Assembly (NCBI GenBank): GCA_905221605.1
Contig: CAJNDS010002391.1
Coordinates: forward strand, 386,716 to 450,715
Length of the DNA stretch: 64,000 nt
From: Symbiodinium natans
Lineage: Eukaryota; Sar; Dinophyceae; Suessiales; Symbiodiniaceae
Reading direction: 5' to 3'
Shown: piece by piece, positions 28,643 through 40,021 of the stretch
Numbering within the stretch: position 1 is the first letter of the stretch
Layout: every line of letters starts with the position of its first letter
Notes under the pieces: model-generated
What the model was told of the DNA's origin: nothing
The model's database searches: none
The model's input: only the letters and a program-made list of their open reading frames with translations
Program-made: the position numbers and the translations under genes

Positions 28643-28663
28643 GTGCGGTCCGACCGGACGCAC
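28643..28663 (+). repeat. LTR hairpin, 3' copy
   Basis: The same perfect GTGCG-(G)-TCC / GACC / GGA-CGCAC hairpin as in the 5' LTR. Confidence 0.7.
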
Positions 28664-28767
28664 TCAGGCGTAGCTGCACAAGTGCTTGAACTCGCGAAGT
28701 CGTAAAACAGCGTGACCGGGCTGTGATTGCATTGGCTTAGTGCAAGTCCAGTGCTGGTCGACTTCAC

Positions 28768-28768
<1 letters not shown>

Positions 28769-28857
<89 letters not shown>

Positions 28858-28873
28858 TAGCAGCAGATGCAGC

Positions 28874-28924
<51 letters not shown>

Positions 28925-28928
28925 CGTC

Positions 28929-28962
<34 letters not shown>

Positions 28963-28965
28963 AAG

Positions 28966-29014
<49 letters not shown>

Positions 29015-29110
29015 CGTAGCAGCAGCAGTAGTAGTAGTAGGAGTAGTAGGAGTAGTAGGAGTAGTAGAAGGAGGAGTAGAAGAAGGAGTAGCAGTAGAAG
29101 CAGCAACAGC
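28769..29110. repeat. TAG-repeat array, right half of the split target
   Basis: (TAG)n with CAG, TCG and AGG interruptions. It continues the array interrupted at 11,536. Poly-Ser, Val and Thr frames are artefacts. Confidence 0.95.
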
Positions 29111-29589
29111 AGCAGGAAATGCCCGGCTTGCAAGTTGCAATCGTTCCAAGGTTATGTTAGTCGAAAGCTCTGTAGGTCATAAAGTGTCTGCAGCACCATT
29201 GGCCCAATCATCAGAGTTTAATAAGAGCCCTGAAGGTCAAGTCGTGCGTAAACGGATGCAGGTTGGGTCACTTTAGATCCTCTGAACAAAGGTTGCACGT
29301 GGGTGCTGATTTCGTAGTGCGCTGTCAACCTGTCATAGTCAAACACGTCATGCCATGCTTGTCCACACCATGTAGCAGCTTGCTTCCGCATAGAACCAAC
29401 GCTTTCGCATTTCAAGCGTGATGACTGCTCAGATCTTCAGAGTGTTGAAAGAATGCTTGTAAGCCTGCGTATTTGCAGCTTCAAGGCTTCTCGCAGTTCA
29501 AGAACACTTCGGTCGGGCTTCTTTCCTCCCATGTCCATGAACAACAAACCTCTCGGCCCCTGCTGCAACCCAAGCCCCATCACGCTTGA
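29111..29589. other. Intergenic, nothing recognised
   Basis: Short open frames only. Confidence 0.4.
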
Positions 29590-29757
29590 GGCGGTGGTGG
29601 CGGCAGTGCGTACGCCGGCGGTGGCGGCGGTGGTGGTGGCGGTGGCAGCGCGGGCGGCGCGAGCGGCGTCGGCGGCGCGGGAGGATACCGGGGTGCTCCT
29701 GTCACGTTTGTTGGGTCAGGGGCTTTGGCTTCCATACCTGCGATGGTTAAGGGTCTG
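29590..29757 (+). CDS. Possible Gly-rich protein exon
   Basis: After a CTTGAG acceptor-like end, one frame reads long Gly runs with Ser, Ala and Tyr, then normal sequence (GYRGAPVTFVGSGALASIPA). The change from low complexity to ordinary protein in the same frame favours coding over a plain GGC repeat. No partner exon was found. Confidence 0.3.
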
Positions 29758-29984
29758 TGCAGCATCCGGCTTCGGGTTGCGCTTTGGTTTTTGGTGGGCT
29801 TCAGGCGCTTTATACGGCCGATTTTGGTAAGTTGAGTGTATGATCAGAACGTTTTGTTGGTGTCAGCCTGAGATCACTTGTAAGCCTTTAGGTATGTCCT
29901 TTGAGGTCTTCTGACTCACTGTGCTCTACTCGCACAAGTTCTGTTCTTAGACCTTAACGCTGCATTTGCACACCTTTGCGCGTG

Positions 29985-30272
29985 AGCATCTGGGATGTTT
30001 TGGCCTATCGGCGCGTGTTCTTGGCATGTCGGCGCGTGTTTGGCATGTCGGCGTGTTTGTTTAGTATGTCGACGACAGCCGAGCTTTGTCACGTCGGCGC
30101 ATGTTTTTGCATGTTGGCGTGCATTTTCGATCTCTCGCCACGTGTTTTTGGCATGTCCGCGCGGCTTTGTGCCATGTCGCTGCGTTGTTTTGCTGCATCT
30201 CGGCACGTACTTTTGGCATGTCGGCACGCGTTGTTGGCATGTCGGTTTTTTTGACATTTCGGCGCGTGGCGT
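29985..30272. repeat. Degenerate ~20-bp minisatellite (GGCATGTCGGCGCGTGTTTT-like)
   Basis: About a dozen diverged units carry the words GGCATGTCGGC and GCGTGTTTT with variable spacing. The frames through it give a Cys/His-rich pseudo-peptide, which I take as a by-product. Confidence 0.75.
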
Positions 30273-31647
30273 CCCGTCAGGTCCCGGCCAGGATCCTCAG
30301 CTACCTCAGGACGGAAGGTTGCTCGTGCACTGTGCAGAAGACTGACGAAGAGTGACGAAGCCTCGTCATACCCTCGACAACCATTAAGCGAGGCTTCGGC
30401 CAGGCTCTTGTGGGAGCCCACTCTTTTGTTTCATGGTCATGGTTGTGTTTTGTTACTTGGTTGGGGCTGGGTGTGCTCGGATTAGGCTCCAGGGGCTTGC
30501 TTTGGGCGCAGACTTCATGTGTTGCGGTTTCCGACGGTCGCGCGACCGGTTGCCGCACTCAAGGCCGACACCTCAACCCTAAAGCTTAACAATATTCTCC
30601 CGCTGTCCGCTGTCCAAGTCAACCCTAAAATTACGTGAAGCCGCCCTTTTCGAAGCTTTCCTCAAGCGAGCGGCCACAAACATGCTGCAGCCTTGTACCC
30701 ACAGAAGCCCTCCCGCACCATGAATCAATGGCGTGAGGAGTGGCTGGATGCTGATGCTTCCAAGGAAGCAGACGAGAGGAACCTTGCCTGAGCTTGGTCT
30801 TTGCAGGTGCTGGCAGTGTTGGATGTGCTGGGAATTTTCGGACGATCGGCTCTTCTAAGCTTCTGGTATCACCGCTAAGCAATCCGCTTCGGCCGCAAAC
30901 CTGAGCGATGCCACCGCAACCAGGAGGCCAGGCAGTCCTTGACAGTTCTTCCAAAGCCCCCCCTTCATGTCCCGAGGGCCGTTGAGCTGGTGGCCATGGA
31001 GGCGGCACGAACCGGCCGCAGCTTCGAGGAACTGACCGGAGGTGATTCGTGCTTCTCAAACTCCAGAGCACTTTGGCAGCCAAGCAGTTCTGACGCAGAA
31101 CATCATGTCTCAACAACCTCAGACTCCTAGCCGACTCTTAGCTGCTACTAGCTATTGCTCCTAAGACGGCAGGACATCGCGAACCTGGACACAGACGACC
31201 CGGCCGCGGGCCTCGGAACCTCTGAGAATCGAACCAACTGTTTTTGAGGCAACCCATCTTTGGCCAGTTCGGGAGGAGGGGGGGGTGGCAGGCAAATGAC
31301 CCCAACGCCTTTCTGCCCCGGCCGATTTTCCTCACGGAGACCGAGTTCATCGCCCGCCCATCAGAGCTTTCAAGAGGGAGTGGGACTGGGTTTTGCTGGG
31401 CATTTTCCAGAGCTTCGTTCCCTCTGGGAGCTCGGATCACCAAAGAGTCGAAGAAAGCAGATGGAACCTTGGGCTGCTGGTTCCGTTGTGAACCGAGCTC
31501 AGGGGGCTCGGATATTCAGCTCAGAGGTAAACGGGGAGCTCACCGATGTCTACTGAACACGTGCGAATATCTGCACCGAAGGCATCCCGACAAGCCTGAA
31601 CCCGTCAACCCTCCGAACTCGAGGCATTAAACCCATTTGAACCCCAA
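30273..31647. other. Intergenic with one weak coding-like stretch
   Basis: At 30,939-31,130 a plus-strand frame contains RAVELVAMEAARTGRSFEEL, which reads like protein. Otherwise nothing is recognised. Confidence 0.35.
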
Positions 31648-31832
31648 ATGTTCCGCTGCCACTCTGCCAGGGCCGCAATCGAGTGGTTGGCTGGCCACCC
31701 AAGGGTGCCACGGACAAGTGGGGAGGCCAGGGCCTGGGCCATTGGGGTGTTGGGAGGTGAGGCAGGTTTTGGCGGTGGGGTTTCGGAGAAGATCTTCAGC
31801 TTCTCTCGCGACCCCATCGCGGTGCTTGACAG
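31648..31832 (+). CDS. Possible coding segment, unknown
   Basis: A frame from an ATG at 31,648 has ordinary protein composition (RAAIEWLAGHPRV, ARAWAIGVLGGEAGFGG) until it runs into the CT repeat. No family was recognised. Confidence 0.22.
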
Positions 31833-31834
31833 AG

Positions 31835-31884
<50 letters not shown>
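31833..31884. repeat. (CT)n microsatellite
   Basis: CT dinucleotides with one TTT interruption. Confidence 0.9.
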
Positions 31885-31886
<2 letters not shown>

Positions 31887-32421
31887 CGTCATGGTGCGGT
31901 TTTGTGCGGGTGTCTAGGCAGGTTTGAGAAGCTTAAGCCCTACAACCTACTTGCACAAACTTCCCATCCTGGAGAGGGCCTCCCATCCAGCTGCCCGTGA
32001 ACTTGGCCTCCAGCACGATGCTTGCCCGGAGCGCTTTCGCAGGGCGTGCGTCAGAGATTCAGAGTGTTGAGGCTACCAGGTTAAGAGTCTACACAAGAAC
32101 TGCATACAGCTATGAGCGTGGTCCCTAGAGGGTTTCTTGGGGGGCTTGCACGAAACGCAATCCGCCCAAATGCGGCACGGCTTTTAAAGACTCTCAACCC
32201 TGCACGCAGGCACCTGAACCAAAAACTGGAACCCCTAAACGTTACCTCCGCAACTGAATGGCCGATCAAGTGCTCGGGCAGGGACACACGGGACAGAAAC
32301 TATGGCTCTGCATTAACGCGAAGAGTCTTGAGTCTGTCCATGACGCACTCTCGCACGCGCAGGATGAGCTGGTCCAGGCCAGCAGAGATGCTTTCCCTGC
32401 CAGCTTGACTTGTTGAGAGCT

Positions 32422-32429
32422 CGCACGCA

Positions 32430-32463
<34 letters not shown>
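32422..32463. repeat. (AC)n microsatellite
   Basis: GCAC then pure AC repeat. Confidence 0.9.
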
Positions 32464-32464
<1 letters not shown>

Positions 32465-33671
32465 AGGGGCTGTTGTTCAGACACCTTTCGTCAGGGTTCT
32501 CAGAGAGCGCCATTGACACGAAGGGGCAAGGCTGCTATGAACTTCACAACCAAGAATTGGAGGAAGGAGGGAGGAGCTCGTAAAAACCAAGCCTGGACGT
32601 CAATGCAGTAGATGCCCCATAGACGAAAGAGGTCGTATTGACATGAACTTGCGCGAGCGGGCACGACCTCCCTTGTTAAGCCTCTGATCTTTGGCTGCTC
32701 TGAGTTGGCACCAGCAAGTGGACAAGGATTAGAGAGCAAGCGTCTGAGCACAGCATCTTTGCAGTTTGATCTTGGCCTGGCTTGGCCCAACCGGCTCGCC
32801 ACGGTCTGGGTCTTGGCGGCGTAGAGAGCGGAGTCCGCATCTTTAGGGGCCCTACGGCTGCCTTAGAAACTTTGTTTTCTGTAACAGCACGTTGCGGTTC
32901 AAAGGGGGGCATAGACACCGACCATGCCTCGAAGGAATCTAAAGCATTTCGAATCTGGAACGTTCCTGTTGGTTCTGAGAAGTTTACTTTGTGTTCGGGC
33001 TGTCCGGCCGATTTCTGGGCTGAGATACCCTAAACCTAAAACTCAAAACTCCACATCCCAAGTTCAAAGAAGGTGCAGAGGATGCGTCATCCGCCCCAAG
33101 AGAGATAAGTCAATAGTATTAGTACTCCCTCCTCCGTGTGGTAGGCGGCCTCGGCCAGCTTGAAATCTCAGATCCATCATAGTTTGTGGGCCTTAGGTTT
33201 CGAGCACTCTAAGGCTCTAAGGGTACCGAAACACAGAGGGGGGAGCGTGAGTAGGGAAGGGGGGAGGGTGCTCGGGCTCAGGCTTCGACTGCACTCGCAG
33301 CGGGAGCCCAGTGAAGGCTCTTTGGGCGCGGCTCCCAGGTTTCGCACCTGCAGCTTGGGATCTGCTATGTTTCAACATGTTTCAACTCATGCAGCGCCTT
33401 ACAAAGCCTTACAACTTACAACCTGTAGCATCAGAAATGCAAGACAGGTCTCAAGACCCCGTTTCGTGCAAGAAATCTCCCCATTCTACCCATACCTGCC
33501 TGCTGAATCCATGCAGCCTCCTCTTCTGTGCTTTCCCTAGGCGGATTTTCTGCCTGTAGCCTCTTGCTCTACACGCGATCGTTCCCCCCTACTCCGAGGT
33601 CTGAGAATAGTCGGACAGTCGCATGGTGCAAAAGCCTAGACCCTGCAATGTCCGTGAGAGGAGCTTGACAC
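32464..33671. other. Intergenic, nothing recognised
   Basis: Contains telomere-like words (CCCTAAACC near 33,030). No supported gene. Confidence 0.4.
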
Positions 33672-33959
33672 GTGAAAGCTTCCCTGGCCGTGGCCATATT
33701 TGGGACCGGAGAAGTAGACAGGGCGCTTTGTTTGAAATCTAGTCTTGTTCTTGTTCAGCTTGGAGAGCTGTGGATGGCGCCGGTCCTCTCCAAGCCTGCA
33801 GGGCCTACAGAATCAAAAGGAAATGACTGGCTGGCCCTTCTGTGTGGAAAAGCTGCCGAGCAAGCACGGGAGGTAGCCCGCGACTTGGCTGAGGTGACCG
33901 ACTACATCATGAGATGCGTGACGCTTGGGCACAAGAGGATAGCTTTTGGTACAAAGTAG
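33672..33959 (+). CDS. Possible coding segment, unknown helical protein
   Basis: The last 50 codons read as strongly helical protein (GKAAEQAREVARDLAEVTDY), unlike the neighbouring sequence. A splice acceptor upstream is likely. No family was recognised. Confidence 0.28.
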   Translation: MKASLAVAIFGTGEVDRALCLKSSLVLVQLGELWMAPVLSKPAGPTESKGNDWLALLCGKAAEQAREVARDLAEVTDYIMRCVTLGHKRIAFGTK

Positions 33960-35697
33960 ATTGCTAGATTCTGCTGGGTGACCGGCTTGGGGTTGTTGAC
34001 ACTACCGGAGGCCAATAAGCACAGTCCAAGCCCCTGCACTGAGGACAATGGAGACTCATCTGCCCATCGCAATCAGTGTCTCCCAGTATCTGAGCCTTGC
34101 AACGAGTTGGTTCCTTTCTGCAGCTGGCCGGCTCGGTAATGTAATCAGGCGAAACCAAAACCTCGGCTGCAAGCTGCAATCTCCTAAGCCTCAGGTATTT
34201 TGGTTGCTGGACACTCCAGTCTCTGCACCAGCTCATTTGCGAGTTCACTACCAAAAGAGCAGAGCGGCAATCTGGCCACGAAGACACGGAGGCAGGGTTT
34301 TTTTGCTCCTGCTGCAGAGCAGCATGATGAAATTGTAGGGGTGGCCGTAGTTTTGCTTGCTCCAGGCCTCGAGATTTTTGGGCCCCCCCTCCCTTCCCCC
34401 AACGCCAAGCTTTCAGAAGGCCACCCCCACGCGGCTCGTGGACTTCATGCCGCCAGCCTTCATCGCCTGGATCATAAGTATTCTGTACTCCTCGTTCCTT
34501 GGGCATCAGTAGAAAACAGTGTTTTTTTCAAGGAAAGTACCGGCATCACTGCCTCGAACACCCATGTGGGGCCAGGGGGCTTCGCAAGAACAGCCCAGGT
34601 TTGTCTTTGTCTATCTACCTTCCGCGGGTTTGTCGCTTGCAAGCCCAGTGAGCCTGGCATTCCATGCGATGATTGCCGCTCGTGAGCATGAGATGAGGTC
34701 GCTGCGCATCAGACCCCACACCCATATCACACCAAACATGCCAATGTTCAGGGTCGCCAGATCCTATTTTACTTCAACAACCCCACCAGGCAAGGAGCAT
34801 CAACAAACAAAGGATGAAGTCGTGAAGTAGCGCACTAGCTAGCAGCAGTAGAAGTAGCGGTGGTCGTCATTGACAGTCTCACCTTGCTTTTGCCTACAAT
34901 GGACCTTCACACTAAGTGGATTGAGGATTTCGGGAGGGGATTGAAAGCCCGGACCCTGCCCGCTCAGGCCATGGTGCTTGCAAGCTACTACAAAGCTGCG
35001 GTGCTTCGCCTCGGTCTGGTTTTGTTCGTTCGGCGGTTTACAATGAAGGGCGGGGGGGGGCCGCATGTGTAGAGTGAGGCCATGATGCGAGTCCCACCGC
35101 TTCCCTCCACACGATCCTCAAGCCTGAACCCTGCACAGCCTCAAGCCCCAACCAAAGCAGAGGTGACAGACCCTGGCACCATTCCGGACTCCCCCATGTG
35201 GCGCACGTTCGGGCTCCCGCCAGCGCGCTTGAAGGACCGCAAGAGGTCGGGCGAGGCGAGGCGCCGAGCTTTCGGCCTTTTTTGGGGACCTGAAATCGGA
35301 AGTGCGCATTGGTCAGGCTCCATCAAAAAATGATCTCAAGTCCCCAAGACTGCAGCGAAATCCCACCTTTGTCTGCTCGGCAGGCTCGCTGGTGCCGAAA
35401 ATCCGAGGCCTATAAGCCTGACCGCTCGCACTATTGCAGCGCGACGGAGAGGCACAAGGCTTAGAGGTCTCAGCACTTCCGAGCTTATTGCATTGCGATA
35501 TTGCGGACTGGAGGGGGGGGAGGGGGGGGAATCTTGGTCTCACGGAACAGCATCCCGAAGAAGCGGGCAGCCCGAAAAAGAAGTAACCTCCAAAATAGTT
35601 TGGGTGCAGGGTTGTGGTCTGGTATTGCAACAAGGGGTTGACACAATGCACCACATTGCACAATCAGCATGGTCCGCCCTGGCCACTTTGGCTTGAG
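33960..35697. other. Intergenic, weak frames only
   Basis: A 70-codon frame at 34,860-35,072 is open. No DHHC-gene upstream exon could be recognised here. Confidence 0.35.
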
Positions 35698-35783
35698 GTG
35701 TGTCCTGCGGATGGACCACTTCTGCCCATGGCTGAACAATACGGTCGGGCATGCCAACCACAAGTTCTTCCTTCAGCTCCTGG
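35698..35783 (+). CDS. DHHC-type palmitoyltransferase exon with altered motif
   Basis: After a TTGAG acceptor the frame reads CVLRMDHFCPWLNNTVGHAN and then HKFFLQLL, the hallmark of protein S-acyltransferases (usual CxxMDHHCPWxNNCVGxxNHKFF). The catalytic Cys is kept, but the second His of DHHC is Phe and the Cys of NNCVG is Thr. A GC donor at 35,784 would end the exon. Flanking Cys-rich and membrane exons were not found. Either a decayed gene or a divergent enzyme. Confidence 0.7.
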
Positions 35784-38700
35784 GCGTGGTTTGCGTGGTT
35801 GATGTGCCTCTCTTCTTCCATCTTTGCGGGGTTTTTCTTGAAACCGGAAAAGGATGCCGGAAACAAGAGAGCTCGGCCGTGTTTTGACAGACGTCCTGCC
35901 TCATTCTGAGCACAAGCAATCAGAAAGGAGGCTTTAGCACCCCATAAACACGAGAACACCTCAATAGCCTACAAGATTTGCACAGTGAAATGAAGAGCCC
36001 TGAAGAGCCCAGGTTTCTGGCATACGCAAGTTCTGCCTGTCTACTTGGCACCATCAAAACGGTGCCGCGCATCCAGGGCTTGGTCTTCAGGGGGGTTCAG
36101 GATGGGGTTTAGTTGGGTTCACTCCCTCTAGAACTCATGCCCCAAGAAGTGCCGGGAGGCCTCTGGTTGACGCCTTTCACGATTATGCCGCGGAAATTCG
36201 CCCGCGATTTGCTCATAAAATACATGCTGCATGCTTCGTGACTTAGCGCATGTGCCTTTTCACAAGGGTTCGTGCAATATGGTGGTTTGTGTTCTGCCTT
36301 GATCTTGCACTGTGGCTGCCAGCCCTCTGGAGTGAGGCCCCCGAGATTTTTAGGCGACTCCCTCTAAACTCCCCGGGCTCAGAGCATATTGCGTTTCAGT
36401 GGTTGGCCCAATGCACATTTCTTCCAGGCCGCATGACCCTTTGGCCGAAGATCACCATGGGTGCCAAAAATATGGGGTTTCCTTATGGCCCGTATCACGC
36501 TACCATGTCCCTCAAGGCTTCGCCCCAAAGCGTTTACCCGAGACGCCAAGCTACAACATCAATCCACATGCAAAGGCCTTTGCCCAGCTCGTACTCCATC
36601 GTTGGGAAATTTGCTTGACTATCAGAGGCCTTGAGATTCTGGCAGATAAGACCTCTCAGAGCCATATGATTCCGAGAGGTACAGCTGCTGGCCTCTGCGA
36701 GTTTGCCGCCGGCCACGGTGCTGGTACTCGTTGAGGCTTCTCAGCCTTTTGGGGCGTTCGGTCTCAAGCCCAGATCTCGGCTTCCAAGCTGATTGAAGTG
36801 CTTTAAGCTTCGTCTCCCTAGAGGCTGGTAAAAGATGTTAGAGTACATTGGTATTGGTAAAGGGTTGAGGGTTTAGGTCCCACAGAATTTGGAGGAGGTG
36901 GGTTCTGAGCTTAGCACCGCAAGGGTTTGTAGAGCGACAAGACAGAAAAGCGCTCTTCAGAGACATCCCCTCTGTCACTATGTTCTTCTCACAAGCTGGC
37001 AGGCCGGGGCCATCGGCACCCTGCTCTCGAGCATCTGGGCCAAGCATAAGCAATCAAGAAGTCTGTGGGACTGAGCTTTTAGTAACAATTAGTTTCTTGC
37101 TGTCTGAGCATTGTGGTGTCACAGGAGTGTTGCGAGGGGGCTGTGGGAGTGTGGAGATCAGTCTCGTGCCTTCCCAACATCATGAGAGCAAGGTATCCTC
37201 ATCCCTTTCACGACCTTCCATTGCTGGCTCCTTTGCAACAACATGCACCTGGAGCGGCGGTTAGCAACAATAAGTTTCGTTTGAGGCTTGCCGAATGGGA
37301 TCGGACTTCACGAATCTGCAAACCGCCCCACGACAGGGTGTCAGGGTTTCCGAACAGAGCGGAACAGCCTCCTGAGCAACCCTAGTCAGGCCCCGCAACG
37401 CTGAATAGTCAAGTCTCTTCCTGGAGTTTTCGAGCCAAAACCTAGGACCACCATTGAGTTCTGCGAGCAGCAGCAGCAACAGCGCTTTGCGACGGACCAG
37501 GTTGGCTTGCACATGCGGCACCGGTGCCTTGGAGCAGAGAGAAGAATCGAGAGGGTTTCGAGTGAAGGGTGTTGGTTTTGTTGGTTTTGTTGGTGTGTGT
37601 TTTCCCCGTTTTGTCGTTCCTGTGACCCCACCTGTCGGGAGGTACGACATGGGATTGTACCACAACCTGGCATCAGTACTTGGCAGCAATCCATTGCTCT
37701 GGCTGATCCCGGTTGGTGGCCCGGTTGGCGACGGTTCCTGGGCTAAACAGGGGCTCAGAGACGTCCGCTTTCGCAGCAGGCTTGTCCTTTGAAAAACAGG
37801 ACCGGAAATCTTCAAGAAGATGTTGGAAGCTGGTCCTTGACGGGTTGTCACATAAGCGCCTCAAAGACTTCAATCCCACCCAAATCCCATGGACCCGAGG
37901 ATTGAGCTTCCCCATGTTGGAGGACACTAAAGAGCATCGCGGCTGCAAAAGGGGATGGGGCAAACACCCTTCAACAGAGCGGACCCTCAACCACCCTCAC
38001 AACTACGTCTTGCCCCCCGAAATCACAGCGAGCACCAGAATGCTTGGGTATCTCTCAGATCTCACAAGCTTTGGAAATACGTTTGGGGTCTAATCAGACG
38101 TTGCACACTTGCTTGGGTTTGGGGGCTCAAAATCTTCGGGCTTTTAACTGGTTTAGGGGTTTGGGTAACTGCAAATGTCATTGGGAGAAAAGCAGCCTCA
38201 GGTCAGAAGTGGAGTGGATAGACGAGGGCAGCACAACGGCATCTGTGCCTCCAAGCACTTCTCCCATTCTGCTTTGGTTCTGTTAGGGTTTGTGGATTGG
38301 AGTGCTCCCATCAGTTGTGTTTATGGTTCAGGGTCTTCTTGCTCATGGGCCCCCGTGATTTCGAGAGTGGCCAGTCTGTAAGAGCCCGCACCCACGACGC
38401 CCGAAACACCAGGCGCAGAACTTAGCGAGTACCTTTCTGGGCACTTCTGGATAGCAATCGACCCGAAACAGTTCCAAAGTTTATCCTCCGCAGTTTCCCT
38501 TGACCCTACTTCTAAACTCCTTCAACATCCAAAGAACCATCCCCGGCGGTCTTGCAGCCAGGCTTCCGATGGCCTTGCCGCCTGCTCGTCGTCAGAGAAG
38601 TCACTGAGCTCAGGTTTGAATACGAGTTGTCGGCCTCGGGCCCGATGTCTTTTGAGTGCTGGGTGCGCGCGCACAGCCACCCCAGCCCCAACCTTGATGC

Positions 38701-38984
38701 TTGGGAAGGCAAGCTTGGGTGTCAAGGTATGCCTCTGACCGGTCCTCCGACGAGAAGCTCCGTGATCCAGCAAAGTCCAGCGCAAGTGAAGGCTCACGCA
38801 AGTTCAAGTCAAAGTAGCACAGTAGGTCATCAGAGGCCTTGTCAGGCGTCTGAGGCGCAAGGTAGCAGCGCTTGACCACCGGGGATTGCACTTGAACCCT
38901 TGGAGACTTTGTGCTGCAAAGCAACCATTCCCATGCCAAGTTCTGCTGGGCCCCGCGTCCCCCTAGGTCCCCAGCCGCAAAAAA
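35784..38984. other. Long stretch without recognised genes
   Basis: Short scattered open frames on both strands and no repeats of note. The 3' exons of the DHHC gene, if any, would lie here. Confidence 0.4.
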
Positions 38985-39329
38985 AACCTTCGGAGGTAAC
39001 TTGGCGATGGCCATCTATGACGGATGCGCCATGTTCAAAGGCTTCATGCAAGATGCGGCTACGAGAATCTCGCACATTTGCTGCGCCGATCCACAAAGGA
39101 GCACAAATACTCTGGCATTTACAGAAGTTAGGGATGCTCTTCCCCCTCTCCAAAGAGCTTTGGAGGAATTGCTGCGCAGCCACGTACCGCAGACCCCTGG
39201 AAAACAAGGAGCTCTCAAAAGAGTCTTGAGAGCCGTTGGGGCCGCATTGCCGTCAAAGTTTGTCTTTCAGTTGTTTGTGCACGCCTGCAGCTGCTGTAGA
39301 ACGTCTGGTTTTTGGCACAAGAGTTTGTG
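38985..39329 (+). CDS. Possible coding segment, unknown helical protein
   Basis: One frame stays open and protein-like to the stop at 39,328-39,330, with FGGNLAMAIYDGCAMFKGFM and ALPPLQRALEELLRSHVP. It ends just before a GTGC microsatellite. It may include intron read-through. No family was recognised. Confidence 0.3.
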
Positions 39330-39334
39330 AGGGT

Positions 39335-39420
39335 GAGCATGAGGGTGGGTGCGTGCATGCATGGGTGTGCGTGCGTGCGTGTGCACGTGCGTGTGTGCAC
39401 GCGCACGCGCACGTGCGTGC
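39335..39420. repeat. GTGC/GCAC alternating repeat
   Basis: Degenerate GTGC, GTGT and GCAC dinucleotide-like repeat with strong purine-pyrimidine alternation. Confidence 0.8.
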
Positions 39421-39739
39421 TTTCTGATGAACAGGACGTTGAGGACATTTCCCACACCAACGGGCTGCAGGCCATTGCGTTACTCGGGTCGGGATGTTAC
39501 GGGGTGCTGCTTCTTGTCGAGCTTTAGACACTTCACTTCCACAGGCCGCACTTCTAAACCATCTCCTGCGCCACTTCAGGAACAAGGGGTACGTAAACCC
39601 CCTCTTCAGCGTTTTAAGTTTTTCTATGCCTCACAGTGCTAACTGCATACAAGGAAACAGGGTGACTAAGGTTCCAGAACAGAGGCAACATTGGGCAAGT
39701 GGGCCTCCAAGAGCCTCCAAAAAAAGCCTATAGAACAAG

Positions 39740-39905
39740 CCTGAAAAACTCTGCAAGCCCCATAAGCCCCCCGAGCCCTGAGCCCCATAATCCCCCACCC
39801 CCACCCCCCAAACCCTAAGCGCCCAAACCACTAAACCCCAAAACCGTTTAATCCTCCCCGATGCCCCTAAGCCCTAGGCCCTGAACCCTCAACCCTAACC
39901 CCCCA
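39740..39905. repeat. Degenerate telomere-like CCCTAAA array
   Basis: C-rich sequence packed with CCCTAAG, CCCTGAG, CCCCAAAAC, CCCTCAACCCTAACC and similar words. It resembles a decayed interstitial CCCTAAA (TTTAGGG) tract. Confidence 0.55.
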
Positions 39906-40021
39906 AGCCGCCAGGAGCCGGCCTACCCGGCGCTGCCGACCACTTGGATGGAGGCGGGCTTGGGGCTTCTGGGGGTTTTGGTTTGCTATTCTGCAGCGGC
40001 CACCCTCAGACGATATCCCTG

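Larger units (their letters stand above)
11537..28768 (+). mobile_element. Full-length young Ty3/gypsy-like LTR retrotransposon with permuted RT
   Basis: Bounded by two 309-bp direct repeats that differ at one base (C at 11,816, A at 28,739). Both start TGTGA and end TCACA. AGTA flanks both sides. Internal order: leader; Gag; protease-like; RT C-terminal part; RNase H; integrase; methyltransferase-like; RT fingers/palm; KptA-like; C2H2 protein; RanBP2/SWIM/PLD-like protein; 3' non-coding region. At 17,232 bp it is about two to three times a usual gypsy element. It is GC-rich compared with its flanks. One LTR mismatch implies a very recent insertion, so its odd layout is unlikely to be decay at this site. 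Confidence 0.95.
28460..28768 (+). repeat. 3' LTR
   Basis: 309 bp, one mismatch to the 5' LTR (A at 28,739). Followed at 28,769 by AGTA and then TAG repeat, matching the target site left of the element. Confidence 0.97.

Noticed and set aside
29976-30355. Cys/His-rich proteins across the 30-kb minisatellite
   Set aside because: The Cys pattern follows the repeat unit in several frames at once, so it reflects the DNA repeat.
31205-31235. tRNA-like B box (GGTTCGATTC) on the minus strand
   Set aside because: The flanking bases do not form a T stem, and no acceptor or anticodon arms follow.
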